Of a stretch of DNA of 64,000 bases, positions 42,944 through 50,792 are shown piece by piece. The stretch is from Hirschia litorea (GTDB lineage: Bacteria > Pseudomonadota > Alphaproteobacteria > Caulobacterales > Hyphomonadaceae): positions 372,001 through 436,000 of the forward strand of contig NZ_JBHTBR010000002.1 of NCBI RefSeq assembly GCF_042665075.1, in the 5' to 3' direction. Below the pieces are notes generated by a model. That model was not told the DNA's origin and searched no databases. It saw nothing but the letters and a program-made list of their open reading frames with translations. The translations under genes and the position numbers were made by a program. The number at the start of each line of letters is the position of its first letter. Position 1 is the stretch's first letter.

Positions 42944-43699
42944 TTAGGGCATCTTTCCCCGTAGCTCTTGTAATCGGATCAGCATGCTCATCGCTTTTTC
43001 AAATTGTCTGCCAAGGCGCTCATCCAGTGCCATTAATGTGTTCATTCGATGCGGATCTAGACTTTCCCCATAGGCCTGCATTCGAACAATTGGACGTTCT
43101 TCTGTTTCGTGTTTTACATTTTTGAACCAGGGCAGGAGTTTTTCTTCAATGAATTTTGTTAAACCTTCTGAGCTGGCTTCAAAACCATTTTCAGTTTCCT
43201 GGATCTCTTCTTCCCACCATTCAAGACTTCCTTCGTCTAAATAACCTAATGCGTTGGTGTAAGCGTTCTTGTTTGCATCTTTTAGAATGAGCTGCGCCTC
43301 CTTTAAACGAGAGAGGTTTTCTCTTACAAAAATATCCAGTTCTTTGTCATCTCCTTCAGTGGTTGATATCGCAGAGCGTGAGTTAAACGTTCGCTTGCGT
43401 TCTGAGTGGTAAACGAGAGCGCGTCGGGTGAGGGGATCGGTGGATGAGTAAGATTCGCCTGTTCCTGTGCGACTGTGAAGCTGGTTGATGTGGAGTGCGC
43501 GTTCGCCTGAGATGAGCCGTCTGCGTCTCCAGTCAATCCAGACAAGCTGGTCAACGAGGCTATCTTCTGCAGGGCCTTGCGGCATATAGGTGGAGCGCCA
43601 CTTGTCACGTAATTCAATGAACTCAGTTTCACTTTCCCAAGGAAGAAGGGCATTGGTTAAGTGGCCGGACGGCGTGTTCTTCATGAGTTGCTTAGTCAT
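42944..43699 (-). CDS. Transposon-passenger-like hypothetical protein
   Basis: A 251-residue protein. Its N-terminal part (SGHLTNALLPWESETEFIEL, YMPQGPAEDSLVDQLVWIDW, RRRRLISGERAL) resembles a widespread family of unknown proteins found beside transposons in proteobacteria, which share a WRLRR-type helix. The C-terminal half is charged and coiled (RLGRQFEKAMSMLIRLQELRG). It overlaps the zinc-ribbon gene by four bases, so the pair is one unit. The function is unknown. Confidence 0.65.
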   Translation of the reverse strand: MTKQLMKNTPSGHLTNALLPWESETEFIELRDKWRSTYMPQGPAEDSLVDQLVWIDWRRRRLISGERALHINQLHSRTGTGESYSSTDPLTRRALVYHSERKRTFNSRSAISTTEGDDKELDIFVRENLSRLKEAQLILKDANKNAYTNALGYLDEGSLEWWEEEIQETENGFEASSEGLTKFIEEKLLPWFKNVKHETEERPIVRMQAYGESLDPHRMNTLMALDERLGRQFEKAMSMLIRLQELRGKMP

Positions 43700-44334
43700 T
43701 TCCAGAAGTTCCTATGTTTCTGGCTTAGTCGGATGTCCGTTTTCTGAATACGTTGTAAAATGCGTATCATGTCATCATTGATTTCGGATTCGGCTTCTTC
43801 AATTTGTTCAATGTATCGTTGGAAAGTGGTTTCGTGCATGCCCTTAGGTCGTGGAACATAATCACCGAGCCCTTGTGGAGCACCCAGCTTTGCGCGCAGT
43901 TTCTGATTCTTTCTGGTCGCACGATTGCCAGGCTGTTCCTGGCTGGAAGCGTGGACAAGGTTGTGACATTTGCGACAGCGAAAATGTAAGTTGGCGAGAT
44001 AGAGTAGCTTCGCCCTTGCATTGCATCGTAGGCAGCGAAAATAGGCCTGCGCGCCGCCTAAGTGTCGTGGTGACCAGACGACGGGAAACGTGTCTCGAAC
44101 GTTTGTCCAGTCTCCAGTGTTGTCCTTCCTTGCGCGATAGGCGAGCGTCACTTGGTTTCGTCCACCTTCTACCGATATGCTGGGCTTGTCTTCATCATTG
44201 TTTTTCCAATGGATCATGCCACGCCAGCCATCGGTCAAAATGCGGTGCTTTTGAAAATAGGCTGCATTTAAACTCCGGAACTGCTCCAGATATCTCTTGC
44301 GCAGATTGTGCCCACCAGACCCGAAACCGCCCAT
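43696..44334 (-). CDS. Zinc-ribbon hypothetical protein, transposon-passenger type
   Basis: A 212-residue protein that starts MGGFGSGGHNLRKRYLEQ, a pattern like the MGG-GSGR family found near mobile elements. A zinc ribbon is visible as YFRCLRCNARAKLLY and LHFRCRKCHNLVHASSQEQ, with four cysteines about residues 116-137. The C-terminal part is helical and charged. It is the first gene of a two-gene unit with the downstream hypothetical. DNA binding is inferred. Confidence 0.7.
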   Translation of the reverse strand: MGGFGSGGHNLRKRYLEQFRSLNAAYFQKHRILTDGWRGMIHWKNNDEDKPSISVEGGRNQVTLAYRARKDNTGDWTNVRDTFPVVWSPRHLGGAQAYFRCLRCNARAKLLYLANLHFRCRKCHNLVHASSQEQPGNRATRKNQKLRAKLGAPQGLGDYVPRPKGMHETTFQRYIEQIEEAESEINDDMIRILQRIQKTDIRLSQKHRNFWK

Positions 44335-44578
44335 GTTTGAAATCTCCTGCTTTTGCCCAAATCAGTTGGCAAATCGGGGATTAAATCAAGTGTCATTCCG
44401 TTGGAGTTCAGGGCTGTCCAGATGAATAACAGAAAACGAATGGTGTAGCGCCGTTCAGGCCGTGAGTTATTAGAAGCACCAAATTGCCCAAAGGCGACAT
44501 TGGGGGTGACGTTATGAGCGGTCGATCTTGATATTTTCGAGGGGGATAATTCGCGTCTTGATTGGATTGATAGTCAAT

Positions 44579-45472
44579 TTATTCCAACTGAATGGCTACA
44601 GCACCTAGCATGCCTGCATTATCACCCAATAGTGGTGTGCGAATGAGGTGAGAAGCTTGAGGAACATTACCGCGTAAATAATCGCCGAGTAGTGCCTCAT
44701 ATTGTTTTTGAATTTTTGGCAAGAATTGAGCAGCCAACATTAAACCGCCCCCAAGGACTATGCGCTCTGGGCGGAAAGTAAGTGTTAGATTGAGACATAT
44801 CTGAGCAAGATAATAAGCTTCTATTTCCCAACCTTTATGATCTGTTGGAAGCTCTTTTGCTGGGCCATAGCGTTCTTCAAAAGCTGGCGCGCATGCAAGG
44901 CCTTCGAGGCAGTCATTATGGAAACGGCAATAACCTTTGTAATCTTGATCATCGCTGTGACGTTGAACACGAATATGTCCCATTTCGGGGTGAAGGGGGG
45001 CACCCATGAATATACCATCTTGGACTAATCCGACACCAATACCTGTGCCGATCGTTACATAGGCAGCGCGGCGACAATTTTGCGCGGCTCCCCACCATAG
45101 CTCAGCAGCAATTGCAGAATTTACGTCTGTGTTGACGGCAGTTTTCAATCCGAGTTTTTCTTCAAACTCTTTTTTTAGATTAACATTGCTCCAATAAGGT
45201 TTGGGCGTGTTCAGGATAGAGCCATAAGTGTCGCTCGCTTCATCAATATCCAGAGGGCCAAAAGCAGCTATGCCCAGACCTTCAAATTTAAGGTCGTGCT
45301 TTTGCTGCATGTCTTTAAAGTAGGTAACACATGAAGTGATGGTTTCTGCTGGCTGTGTTGTCGGGAAGCGCTGCGAATAAAGGATTTGAGCATCAGCTGT
45401 CGCAATAACACATTTGAAAGTTGTGCCGCCCGCATCAATTCCAGCGTATATTTTATTGTTTGAATTCGACAT
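44579..45472 (-). CDS. ROK-family fructokinase
   Basis: Phosphorylates fructose (sugar kinases of this branch include ScrK/Mak/GmuE). The phosphate motif AGIDAGGTTFKCVIA, the TIGTGIGVGLVQDG loop and the ROK zinc-site HPEMGHIRVQRH plus GYCRFHNDCLEGLACAPA are present; the HxnCxxxxxxC pattern is typical of fructokinase. 297 aa is normal. It is divergent from the MFS gene across two LacI-type operators, so it belongs to the sucrose/fructan locus. Confidence 0.88.
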   Translation of the reverse strand: MSNSNNKIYAGIDAGGTTFKCVIATADAQILYSQRFPTTQPAETITSCVTYFKDMQQKHDLKFEGLGIAAFGPLDIDEASDTYGSILNTPKPYWSNVNLKKEFEEKLGLKTAVNTDVNSAIAAELWWGAAQNCRRAAYVTIGTGIGVGLVQDGIFMGAPLHPEMGHIRVQRHSDDQDYKGYCRFHNDCLEGLACAPAFEERYGPAKELPTDHKGWEIEAYYLAQICLNLTLTFRPERIVLGGGLMLAAQFLPKIQKQYEALLGDYLRGNVPQASHLIRTPLLGDNAGMLGAVAIQLE

Positions 45473-45520
45473 ATTGAGCGCCCTTTATATGTTTGTCTTT
45501 AGTCACTATACCGTAAAATG

Positions 45521-45553
45521 CAAACGTTTGTAAAGATGCATTGCAATCGTTTG
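45521..45553. promoter_or_regulatory. Paired LacI-type operators between fructokinase and MFS genes
   Basis: CAAACGTTTG (45521-45530) is a perfect palindrome and CAATCGTTTG (45544-45553) a close copy. Their centres are 23 bases apart, about two helical turns. They lie between the divergent starts and can serve both genes. Confidence 0.8.
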
Positions 45554-45589
45554 TATTTTGTTGTAGCGTAATGCCAACGGGAGATAAAA

Positions 45590-46852
45590 ATGTTAAATAA
45601 CAATACACAAGAGAAATCGGCATCCCACACGCTTATATCGGCTTTAACCTATGCTATGTTCTTTATGTTTGCAATGACGACAGACGCTGTAGGTGAAATC
45701 ATAAAAATCGCCAAAAGCGACATGGGACTCACAAACACTCAGGCCAGTGCATTCCATTGGTCGACAATGATAGCGATCGCTCTAAGCGGCGTCGGACTCG
45801 GTTTTGTTGCGGATCGGATTGGTAGAAAAAACGCAATCCTAATTGGGTTGGGAGCATATGCGTTTGCTAGCGCTATGTTTATGATGGGCGAGTCATTTTA
45901 TCTCTATTTTGTTCTGCTATTTGTGTCTGGTCTAGCAATCGGTCTGTTTAAAACAGCTGCTCTTGCATTGATTGGTGATATCTCCACATCTACCGAGCAT
46001 CACACCGCAAAGATGAACGCTGTTGAGGGTTTTTTTGGGATCGGTGCGATTATTGGGCCTATGTTGGTTGTGGCACTCGCATCAGCAGGGTTGTCGTGGA
46101 CATGGCTATATCTAATCGCTGCGGGATTGTGTGTTGTCATGATGCTTGCTGCATTGTTTACCAAATATCCAGACTACAAAATCGCTGATAAAAACAAAGC
46201 TACTTTGGGGCACACGCTCTCTTTATTGAAAAACAAATACGCGCTTGGGTTCTCTTTTGGAATTGCAATGTATGTGGCTGCGGAAGTTGCGATATTTGTG
46301 TGGTTGCCGACTTTCCTGGTTGGGTTTGAAGGTAGTAAGCCGGCTATGTGGTTTGCGGCCTATGCAGTCATGATTTTCTTTGTGCTTCGCGCCGTGGGTC
46401 GTTTTTTGGGCGCGTGGATTCTGCAACATTTTGACTGGAAGCCGGTAATACTTTGTTTTTCAGCCATAATTTTCTGTTGCTTTCTAGGTAGTGCAATAAT
46501 CGGTAAGAATGCGGCTGTTTATCTCCTGCCATTGTCGGGTTTGTTCATGTCGATGATTTACCCAACTTTGAATTCCAAAGGTATTAGCTGCTTTCCCAAA
46601 ACAGACCATGGTGCCGTTGCCGGTTTGATATTGTTCTTCACCGCTGCTTCTGCCGCCATTGGACCAATCTTGATGGCTTTCGTTAGTGATCAATTCGGTG
46701 GGGGAGACATGAGAATCGGGTTCCTGCTTGCGACTGGTTTTACAGGCGTTTTATTCCTGCTTGCTCTGTACAATTGGAAGTATCAGCCAGCCGAACGTGC
46801 TCTCTCAGAAGCAAATGAAACTGAGTATGGCGCAGAAGGAGTGGCGACATGA
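45590..46852 (+). CDS. MFS transporter, probable sucrose or oligosaccharide importer
   Basis: A 420-residue, 12-helix transporter. The loop 2-3 motif reads GFVADRIGRKNAILIG, the typical D-R-x-G-R of the family. Its start is ATG 45590 after GGGAGA. It overlaps the next gene, a GH68-like enzyme, by four bases and stands behind two LacI-type operators. Family and context suggest uptake of the sugar taken in by the TonB receptor, across the inner membrane. The direct substrate is inferred. Confidence 0.87.
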   Translation: MLNNNTQEKSASHTLISALTYAMFFMFAMTTDAVGEIIKIAKSDMGLTNTQASAFHWSTMIAIALSGVGLGFVADRIGRKNAILIGLGAYAFASAMFMMGESFYLYFVLLFVSGLAIGLFKTAALALIGDISTSTEHHTAKMNAVEGFFGIGAIIGPMLVVALASAGLSWTWLYLIAAGLCVVMMLAALFTKYPDYKIADKNKATLGHTLSLLKNKYALGFSFGIAMYVAAEVAIFVWLPTFLVGFEGSKPAMWFAAYAVMIFFVLRAVGRFLGAWILQHFDWKPVILCFSAIIFCCFLGSAIIGKNAAVYLLPLSGLFMSMIYPTLNSKGISCFPKTDHGAVAGLILFFTAASAAIGPILMAFVSDQFGGGDMRIGFLLATGFTGVLFLLALYNWKYQPAERALSEANETEYGAEGVAT

Positions 46853-47925
46853 ATGCACAATTGAAAGATATTACGACGCCACCTGTTTCGATGATTTTTG
46901 AAAATGGGATTAAACATCCGGATTTGTGGCTGTGGGACTCATGGACTTGCCAAATTGGCAAGCGGTTGAACCTTTATTGCCTTGCTATGCCACGAATAGA
47001 TGCTCGCGGCGAAGCGATTTTGCCAGAGCACCGCAATAATCATCGTTTTCATGTGCGCCGCTTTGCAAGTGAAGACAATGGCGCTACTTGGACAGACTTT
47101 GGCGCGGTGCAAACACCAACTCAGCTTGAAGATAGAAGCGATTCAAGGAATGTTTGGAGTGGTTCTGTGACGCTGCTGCGTGATGGCCGTGTCTTATATG
47201 GCTTCACGGGTATAATGGAATGTGAGGATAATCGTCCTTTCATTCAGTCTATATGTGTTGGAAGTGCTGATTCAATTGATGATGAGATCAAGATTCAGAG
47301 CACATCAATATCCTCATCGCTTTTTCAATATGATGAGATTATCGCTGCCGGATATTATTTAGGTCCTAAGCAAAATTTGGGTGATGGACTAGGAGAAGAG
47401 GGTGGACCAATTTTGGCATGGCGCGACCCATTCGCCATTCAAGATGGTGAGGGCGTTATACATCTATATTGGTCTGCAAAAGTTGGCCCTGACCGCCCAG
47501 CGATTGCGCGCGCGACTATAGAAGAGCGCGACAAGGGTTTTCAGGTTAAAACATTATTCCCACCTGTGTGCCTGCCAGATTCTGAATTGGTCACGCAGGC
47601 TGAAGTGCCTAAAGTGTATCCATTGGGTGATACCGGTAGCTATCTTTTGGTTATTTCAGCATGTGACAGCCGATATGAAGGCCAGCCGGCAGATGAAATA
47701 ACAAAGGTGCAACGCTTCTATATATCAGAGGATTTAAACGGCCCGTGGAGATCATATTCTGATGATGGCAGTCTGGCTACGGGGTGTGAGTTTTTGTTTG
47801 GTGGTAGTGTTACGCAATACAATGCTGATAGGCATTCAGTAAACTTCATTGCGCCATACACGGAAATGGCCAATGATGACATTCAGCTCTCTTTTGGACC
47901 GATCATCGAAATACCACTGAAATAA
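46849..47925 (+). CDS. GH68-like (clan GH-J) sucrose- or fructan-acting enzyme
   Basis: A 358-residue enzyme with a five-bladed propeller pattern. Catalytic candidates: Asp30 in LWLWDSW (nucleophile), the Asp of AWRDPF (transition-state stabiliser) and the Glu of QAEVPKVYP (acid/base). VWSGSVTLLRDGRVLYGFTG resembles the GH68 WSG motif. No signal peptide is seen, so the enzyme is probably cytoplasmic, unlike secreted levansucrases. With the importer and the fructokinase it would release fructose from sucrose inside the cell. Confidence 0.78.
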   Translation: MNAQLKDITTPPVSMIFENGIKHPDLWLWDSWTCQIGKRLNLYCLAMPRIDARGEAILPEHRNNHRFHVRRFASEDNGATWTDFGAVQTPTQLEDRSDSRNVWSGSVTLLRDGRVLYGFTGIMECEDNRPFIQSICVGSADSIDDEIKIQSTSISSSLFQYDEIIAAGYYLGPKQNLGDGLGEEGGPILAWRDPFAIQDGEGVIHLYWSAKVGPDRPAIARATIEERDKGFQVKTLFPPVCLPDSELVTQAEVPKVYPLGDTGSYLLVISACDSRYEGQPADEITKVQRFYISEDLNGPWRSYSDDGSLATGCEFLFGGSVTQYNADRHSVNFIAPYTEMANDDIQLSFGPIIEIPLK

Positions 47926-47932
47926 TCGGAAT

Positions 47933-47953
47933 GGTGGACTATTTCAGTCCACC
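47933..47953. terminator. Hairpin between convergent GH68-like and LacI genes
   Basis: GGTGGACT (47933-47940) and AGTCCACC (47946-47953) form a perfect 8-bp stem with a 5-base loop. It includes the stop of the LacI gene and lies just behind the GH68 stop, so it may serve both directions. There is no long T-run. Confidence 0.5.
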
Positions 47954-48979
47954 ACATGATTCTCTGACAATGAGTTTTGTGGGCGTCACAGCGGATTCAA
48001 CTTTTTCTCCTGCGACCTTCTTCAGTAATAGATCCACAAGCAGCTCGCCGCCTAAACTAATGTTCTGATTGATGGTGGTAAGAGATGGTGTCAAGATTTT
48101 AGCTTGTCCAATATCATCATAGCCAACGACTGACACGTCATCTGGTACGGACAAATTACAAGCTCTCAAAGCATGAATGGCGGCGATTGCCAGCACATCT
48201 GATGCTGCAAAAACAGCATCAAAATTGGCTCCGCCTTTATGAAAACTAATAAGTTTTTCAAATGCTGTAAGCCCAGAAAAACCCAATTCTAAGATTAACT
48301 CAGGAGCATGTTCCATACCTTTTTGCGAATGGGCTTTGACAAGCCCTTGATACCTTAATTCCACCTCTGGCAAACTACGGTCTCCTAGAAATAGGATGCG
48401 TTTGCGGCCAAGATTTAGAAGGTGTTCAGCTGCTGTGCGGCCGCCTTCAATATTGTCACTACCAACCAATGTGTATGTTTGGTTTTCGGTTGATCCACCC
48501 CAGACGACTATATTTTTGGCTTCATTGCCAAGGTCTTTAAGGCGGTCATCGCGTCCCGCTTGACCAATGATGATCAATCCATCGGCTCGACCTGTTTGCA
48601 GTAGTCGCTTTTCAGAGACTTTGGTTTCTTCTCGGGGAACGCTAACGATAAGATCAAAGCCGCGCTTAGATGCGGCATGAGATACCGCACCAACCATTTC
48701 AAGGAAAAACGGATCGGAAATGGTTTGCCCGGATTCAGGAGAAAGCGGGATGACTATCCCGATCGCGCGACTAGATTGTTTTCTGAGGTTGCGCGCTGAT
48801 GCATTGACAACATAGCCAATTTCATCCGCTATTTTTAAGATACGTTCTCTTGTGTTTTCTTTAACGACCGAGCTACCATTTAGCGCGCGAGACACGGTTG
48901 AAATATCAACCTCGGCCATCTTAGCAAGATCTACCATAGTGGCGCGTTTTCCAGATTTTGGCATTCTTGTAGACTCCAA
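47939..48979 (-). CDS. LacI-family regulator of the sugar locus
   Basis: A 346-residue repressor. HTH: MVDLAKMAEVDISTVSRALN with the hinge helix SARNLRKQ; the periplasmic-binding-protein fold follows with GYDDIGQAKILTPSLTTINQ near the end. It is convergent with the GH68-like gene and divergent from the halogenase gene. Sites of the CAAACGTTTG type near three promoters of the locus are its probable operators. The inducer is probably a sugar or sugar phosphate. Confidence 0.92.
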   Translation of the reverse strand: MESTRMPKSGKRATMVDLAKMAEVDISTVSRALNGSSVVKENTRERILKIADEIGYVVNASARNLRKQSSRAIGIVIPLSPESGQTISDPFFLEMVGAVSHAASKRGFDLIVSVPREETKVSEKRLLQTGRADGLIIIGQAGRDDRLKDLGNEAKNIVVWGGSTENQTYTLVGSDNIEGGRTAAEHLLNLGRKRILFLGDRSLPEVELRYQGLVKAHSQKGMEHAPELILELGFSGLTAFEKLISFHKGGANFDAVFAASDVLAIAAIHALRACNLSVPDDVSVVGYDDIGQAKILTPSLTTINQNISLGGELLVDLLLKKVAGEKVESAVTPTKLIVRESCGGLK

Positions 48980-49124
48980 TACGGCCCGTTTTGACTAAAT
49001 TTTAAATAAGGTAAAATCCAGTCATTTCTTTAGATTAAACTCCAGTGGCTCACATTATTAAAAGCATAATAACGCCCAATGACTGTTGCCGAGGTTTGAC
49101 AAATACCATACCTTTTTATCAATG

Positions 49125-49134
49125 CAAACGATTG
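49125..49134 (+). promoter_or_regulatory. LacI-type operator before the halogenase gene
   Basis: CAAACGATTG differs from the perfect operator CAAACGTTTG by one base. It ends 9 bases before ATG 49144, so a bound repressor would cover the ribosome site and transcript start region. Confidence 0.7.
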
Positions 49135-49143
49135 GATGAAGAT

Positions 49144-50667
49144 ATGAAAAAAGACAATAATTCTCATCATATTGTCATCGTGGGTGGGGGCACAGCGGGT
49201 TGGCTTTCGGCTGCGTTTCTATCGAGCCAGTTAAAGAATCGATTTCAAAAAAATGTAAATATTACATTGGTTGAAGCTTCCGATATTGCCACAATAGGCG
49301 TGGGTGAGGCGACTATTCCTTCACTGAGGCAAACCCTGAATGCTTGCGGCTTAGACGAGCGCGAATTTTTAAAAGCATGTGATGCTACTTTTAAGCATGG
49401 AATTGAGTTTATCCAATGGCGCGAAACGCCGGCCATAGCGCTTGCGGAAAGCTATTTTCATCCCTTCGGTGATCTTGTATCCGTTGAAGGCCACAACCCT
49501 GCTCATCAATGGTCTAAACTTGGAAAGGATCAGAGAGAGGACTTCGCTGATCTGTTTTCGGTTCAGCCGGAAATTGCTAAATTAGGCAGGGCACCCAAAC
49601 ATACCAACGACCGCCCTTACGATGGGGCGTTGGCTTATGCATACCATCTTGATGCAGGAAAGTTGGTCGAGTTTTTAAAAGCAAAATTTAGAGATGTGAG
49701 CGTCGCACAAATAATTGGGAAAGTTGTGGGTGCCTTAACATCTGAAAACGGCAATTTCACGTCGATACAACTTGATGATGAACGTAGTATCGAGGGTGAT
49801 TTCTTTATTGATTGCACAGGATTTGCAGCGCGTCTTATAAATGCCGATCAAGAGAATGAGTTTATCGATAAATCATCAACTTTGTTCGTCAATCGCGCTG
49901 TGACAACACGTATTCCGGTCGAGGATAGACGCGACATTATTGGTTATACAAAATGCACTGCGCAAACAGCAGGTTGGATATGGGATATCGCTTTGCAAAC
50001 TCGGCGCGGAATAGGTCACGTCTTTAGCACGCGACATATGAATGATGATGATGCAGTCCAATGTTTAGCAAACTATTCGGGGAAGCCTATTGAAGACCTA
50101 GACGTGCGGTTTCTTGATATGAAGACTGGGTATCACGCACACCAATGGCGAAAAAATTGTGTTGCTGTGGGCTTATCAAGCGGTTTTTTAGAGCCACTTG
50201 AATCCACAGGAATTTATCTGATTGAAATGGCCAATTGGGCGCTTCTTGATATGCTGCCGCGTTTCTTCTCAGGGGCGCAACCGCAAGAAAGATATAATGA
50301 AGCCATGAGACTTCACTATGAAAATATCGTTGATTTTTTAAAGCTTCACTATTGCTTATCCAAGCGTGATGACGGTGATTTTTGGACAGAAAATAGGGAA
50401 CCGCAAACAATCCCTGAGACACTCAAACAGAAACTGCACCAATGGCAAAACAGTGTACCTAGTGTGTATGATTTTGACCGCCGGATTCAGTGTTTTTCAG
50501 AAACCAATTACCAATATGTTTTGTATGGAATGGGCTGGGCAGGGCATGATCGCGCTCAGCCATTAAATAATGACATCCAACAAATGCTGGATGCTCTAGC
50601 TGTGCGACGAGAGCGCTTGCGCCAATTTGTTTTAAGGGACACGCAGGCTAACATAGATTTCTACTAG
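49144..50667 (+). CDS. Tryptophan-halogenase-like flavoprotein
   Basis: A 507-residue FAD protein of the tryptophan halogenase family. VIVGGGTAGWLSAAFL is the FAD site; GVGEATIPSLRQTL follows; the Lys in ATFKHGIEFIQW matches the place of the halogenase lysine; AGWIWDIAL stands where the WxWxIP motif is found, with the IP replaced. Members near TonB receptors and sugar enzymes are common in proteobacteria, with unknown function. I start it at ATG 49144; the frame reaches 49045. A LacI-type operator precedes it. Confidence 0.85.
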   Translation: MKKDNNSHHIVIVGGGTAGWLSAAFLSSQLKNRFQKNVNITLVEASDIATIGVGEATIPSLRQTLNACGLDEREFLKACDATFKHGIEFIQWRETPAIALAESYFHPFGDLVSVEGHNPAHQWSKLGKDQREDFADLFSVQPEIAKLGRAPKHTNDRPYDGALAYAYHLDAGKLVEFLKAKFRDVSVAQIIGKVVGALTSENGNFTSIQLDDERSIEGDFFIDCTGFAARLINADQENEFIDKSSTLFVNRAVTTRIPVEDRRDIIGYTKCTAQTAGWIWDIALQTRRGIGHVFSTRHMNDDDAVQCLANYSGKPIEDLDVRFLDMKTGYHAHQWRKNCVAVGLSSGFLEPLESTGIYLIEMANWALLDMLPRFFSGAQPQERYNEAMRLHYENIVDFLKLHYCLSKRDDGDFWTENREPQTIPETLKQKLHQWQNSVPSVYDFDRRIQCFSETNYQYVLYGMGWAGHDRAQPLNNDIQQMLDALAVRRERLRQFVLRDTQANIDFY

Positions 50668-50713
50668 AAGCCTCTTCTTCCAAACTTTTTTCAATTCATA
50701 TTGCGAAAAAACA

Positions 50714-50737
50714 CCCCAATCACAAGCGTGATTGGGG
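50714..50737 (-). terminator. Rho-independent terminator of the TonB receptor gene
   Basis: CCCCAATCAC and GTGATTGGGG form a perfect 10-bp stem with loop AAGC. Read on the minus strand it is followed by G-G-T-G and then six T residues within a few bases. It lies 56 bases behind the receptor stop and also behind the plus-strand halogenase gene. Confidence 0.8.
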
Positions 50738-50792
50738 TTGAGTATATTCCGGACCCTGGGGACAATTGAAGCGGACCCGGGAGGGAAAAGCC

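Noticed and set aside
43851..44384. Plus-strand 177-codon frame opposite the zinc-ribbon gene
   Set aside because: The minus strand has the zinc ribbon, a coupled partner and a family-like start; the plus frame has none of these.
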